A model generated the notes under the pieces. The model made no database searches. It was not told where the DNA came from and saw nothing but the letters and a program-made list of their open reading frames with translations. A DNA stretch of 64,000 bases, taken from NCBI RefSeq assembly GCF_905475395.1, contig NC_058340.1, positions 61,420,181 to 61,484,180 on the forward strand, given 5' to 3'. The position numbers and the translations under genes were made by a program. The DNA comes from Chrysoperla carnea (lineage: Eukaryota > Arthropoda > Insecta > Neuroptera > Chrysopidae). Below, piece by piece: positions 62,334 to 64,000 of the stretch; within the stretch, counting starts at the first letter, position 1, and every line of letters begins with the position of its first letter.

Positions 62334-63439
62334 TTCCTGCGATGAATTTCCTGTTACATATAAAACTTATTTAATATTAAGTAGTATAAAAAATTACAAA
62401 TAATTTATAAAAATTAGACTGTTTATTATTGATTATCTAAACAATTCGTCTCTAGTAATTTATACTTAAAAGCCTTGAAAATAATAGTTAATTTATTTAA
62501 AATATTTTACTTTTTTATCATTCTATAGATTTTGCAAAACTTTAAATAATGAAGCAAGGCTCAAACGAATGTTATGAGGAAAAGCTTTTTGAACGCTTTA
62601 ATTTATTTTAAGTCTAATTCTTATAATTACAAATCATAAAATGTAAATAATATAAATATTGATATAACACTCTGAAAATGCGTTCACACTTGAAAAAAAT
62701 TGTTAAATTTAAAAAATGGATATTATTTTGCGTAAAATTGAATCAAAAAAATTATTGAAATATTCTGAAATTTTCATATTGTTAGGACAACAATAGAAAC
62801 ATTTTTCTTATATATATTTTGATTTGAAGTGTCTCCTTTGCTTGTAACAATCTTACCTTCGTGTCATTTGAATCATTTGATTATCGAAGTAGAACCGTAA
62901 AGCAACACATGATAAAACGTACAAAAAACACTCCGCGTATTTAATATACAAACTCTTCACTAATTTCATATACTTTATTACATTTTTGCAGTAAAACTTG
63001 TACTAAACTGAACTTTTTTACTAAGAAATTACTAAAACACATCACTAACTGGGTAGAAATATACTGCTTTAAGTCTTTTTACTACTTTGAAGGATTTTCA
63101 CAATTTTACTTTTGCTAATAACTATGAGAAGCACGAATACATTTTTCCATATATTTTTATATTTTTGTAATACATATGAATATTTTTTTTCATGTTGGAA
63201 TTCATTGGATTGATTGCTTGATTTAAGAAACATTATTTTTTTTTTTTTCAATTTAAAACTCAATTATTAACATGGGGACACCGTTTTTCACATACATATC
63301 AACCTTACCTTTTTTGCCAGTAAGTTCGTTGTTAATTTCTTGCCGATGATGCACAAATCAAGTTTTAAATAAAATTAATCAAAAATTTCAATAAATATAT
63401 TTTTTATTTTATTTTGTATTCTTCAAAAATATCTCTAGT
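62334..63439. other. 5' region of the ZC3H18 gene (probable leader intron)
   Basis: A minus-strand acceptor (AACAG) lies ~20 bp before the start codon. Possible minus-strand donors are AAAAAAG|GTAAGG near 63308 and GAAG|GTAAGA near 62857. A non-coding leader exon at about 63309-63470 is therefore plausible. No other gene seen. Confidence 0.45.
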
Positions 63440-63480
63440 TGCTTTGAAACAATGATGGCGGCCGGCTTTGGCCTTGTTCC
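63440..63480 (-). promoter_or_regulatory. YY1-like motif, probable ZC3H18 promoter
   Basis: 'aatgatggcggccggctttg' is the only GC-rich island for several kilobases, and 'gatggcggc' matches the YY1-type start-site motif of housekeeping promoters. It lies just upstream of the proposed leader-exon donor. Sequence from 63481 to 64000 is AT-rich with no recognised feature. Confidence 0.45.
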
Positions 63481-64000
63481 TGTATACATCGTTGTCAATT
63501 TTTGTCTACTTTTATTCTTATCCTTTTTTATATCAACGTAAATTGTATAAAATGAAAAAGAATAGAGCAAAGATCTGCATTTAATAACAAATATAAAAAA
63601 TTATATCGAAAATTTTAAATACTTTCGTGAATAATCTCTTTTTTTCTAAAGGCTTGTTTATATTTATCGTTTCTATCATTACAAGGCGGGCAATTTAAGT
63701 TCGCTCTTATTACCTCCAGAGCCACTCACTTATCTACTATCTTACAATTTAATATTATTTAATTTAAATTTAGAAAAAGAGCTTATTTTTCAGATACACT
63801 GCCCAGTTTCCCATCATGTTGAAATTTTGCACATAGTTTTGGCTCAGATGATTTATTCGCGTAATATACTAGGAATGAATATATGGTGAACGATTTAAAT
63901 CAATTTTTTCCTAAATTGCGAATAATAATTATCTTTTTTCTTTGACTGACCAATTTGAGTAATGGTTGTTTCAAATTCTGTTTCTTAAAAAATTTTACAA

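Overview
This is AT-rich nuclear DNA from an animal, most probably an insect: spliceosomal introns from 66 bp to 8.7 kb, ordinary metazoan housekeeping genes, many degraded DNA transposons and non-autonomous repeats, no bacterial operons and no tRNA or rRNA gene. I cannot name the species from sequence alone.

Genes, left to right. (1) An anoctamin/TMEM16 gene on +, at least eight exons (2136-8137), with its 5' end not identified. (2) A single-exon ankyrin-repeat/SOCS-box (ASB-like) gene on - (12035-13375). (3) OSGEP/Kae1, the catalytic KEOPS subunit that makes t6A in tRNA, on - (14415-15494), head to head across 54 bp with (4) an Integrator subunit 15 (INTS15, C7orf26) homologue on + (15549-16867). 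(5) The ribosome-biogenesis factor RRP7A on - (17492-19859), including a 25-nt coding microexon. (6) The Golgi N-terminal acetyltransferase NAA60 on + (20325-25031), divergent from RRP7A across 465 bp. (7) A two-exon UBALD (UBA-like domain) gene on -, with an 8.7 kb intron (39937-49035). (8) A six-exon ZC3H18 homologue on - (56153-62333), an RS-rich CCCH zinc-finger protein that links the cap-binding complex to RNA decay.

The block from 12 to 25 kb is compact and carries mostly RNA- and protein-modification genes. The stretches 25-40 kb and 49-56 kb look empty of genes and hold repeats instead. These include an internally deleted hAT copy with a recognisable dimerisation-domain relic, a pogo/Tigger-type MITE with TA target duplication, three large imperfect foldback elements, at least three short near-perfect hairpins, a ~600-bp dispersed family with three long copies, and several smaller families present two to four times.

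I found no wholly new system. The points most worth a second look are: the NAA60 final intron, which seems to use a GC donor and, if retained, gives a protein ending just after the acetyltransferase domain and lacking the membrane anchor; the set of recent hairpins at 27410-27513 and 46753-46827; the 39-bp repeat expansion in ZC3H18; two orphan CCAAT/TATA clusters in the gene desert; and the anoctamin calcium site with an apparent Asn-to-Ala change. All exon boundaries were deduced by eye from splice motifs, reading phase and remembered family sequences, without transcript data.
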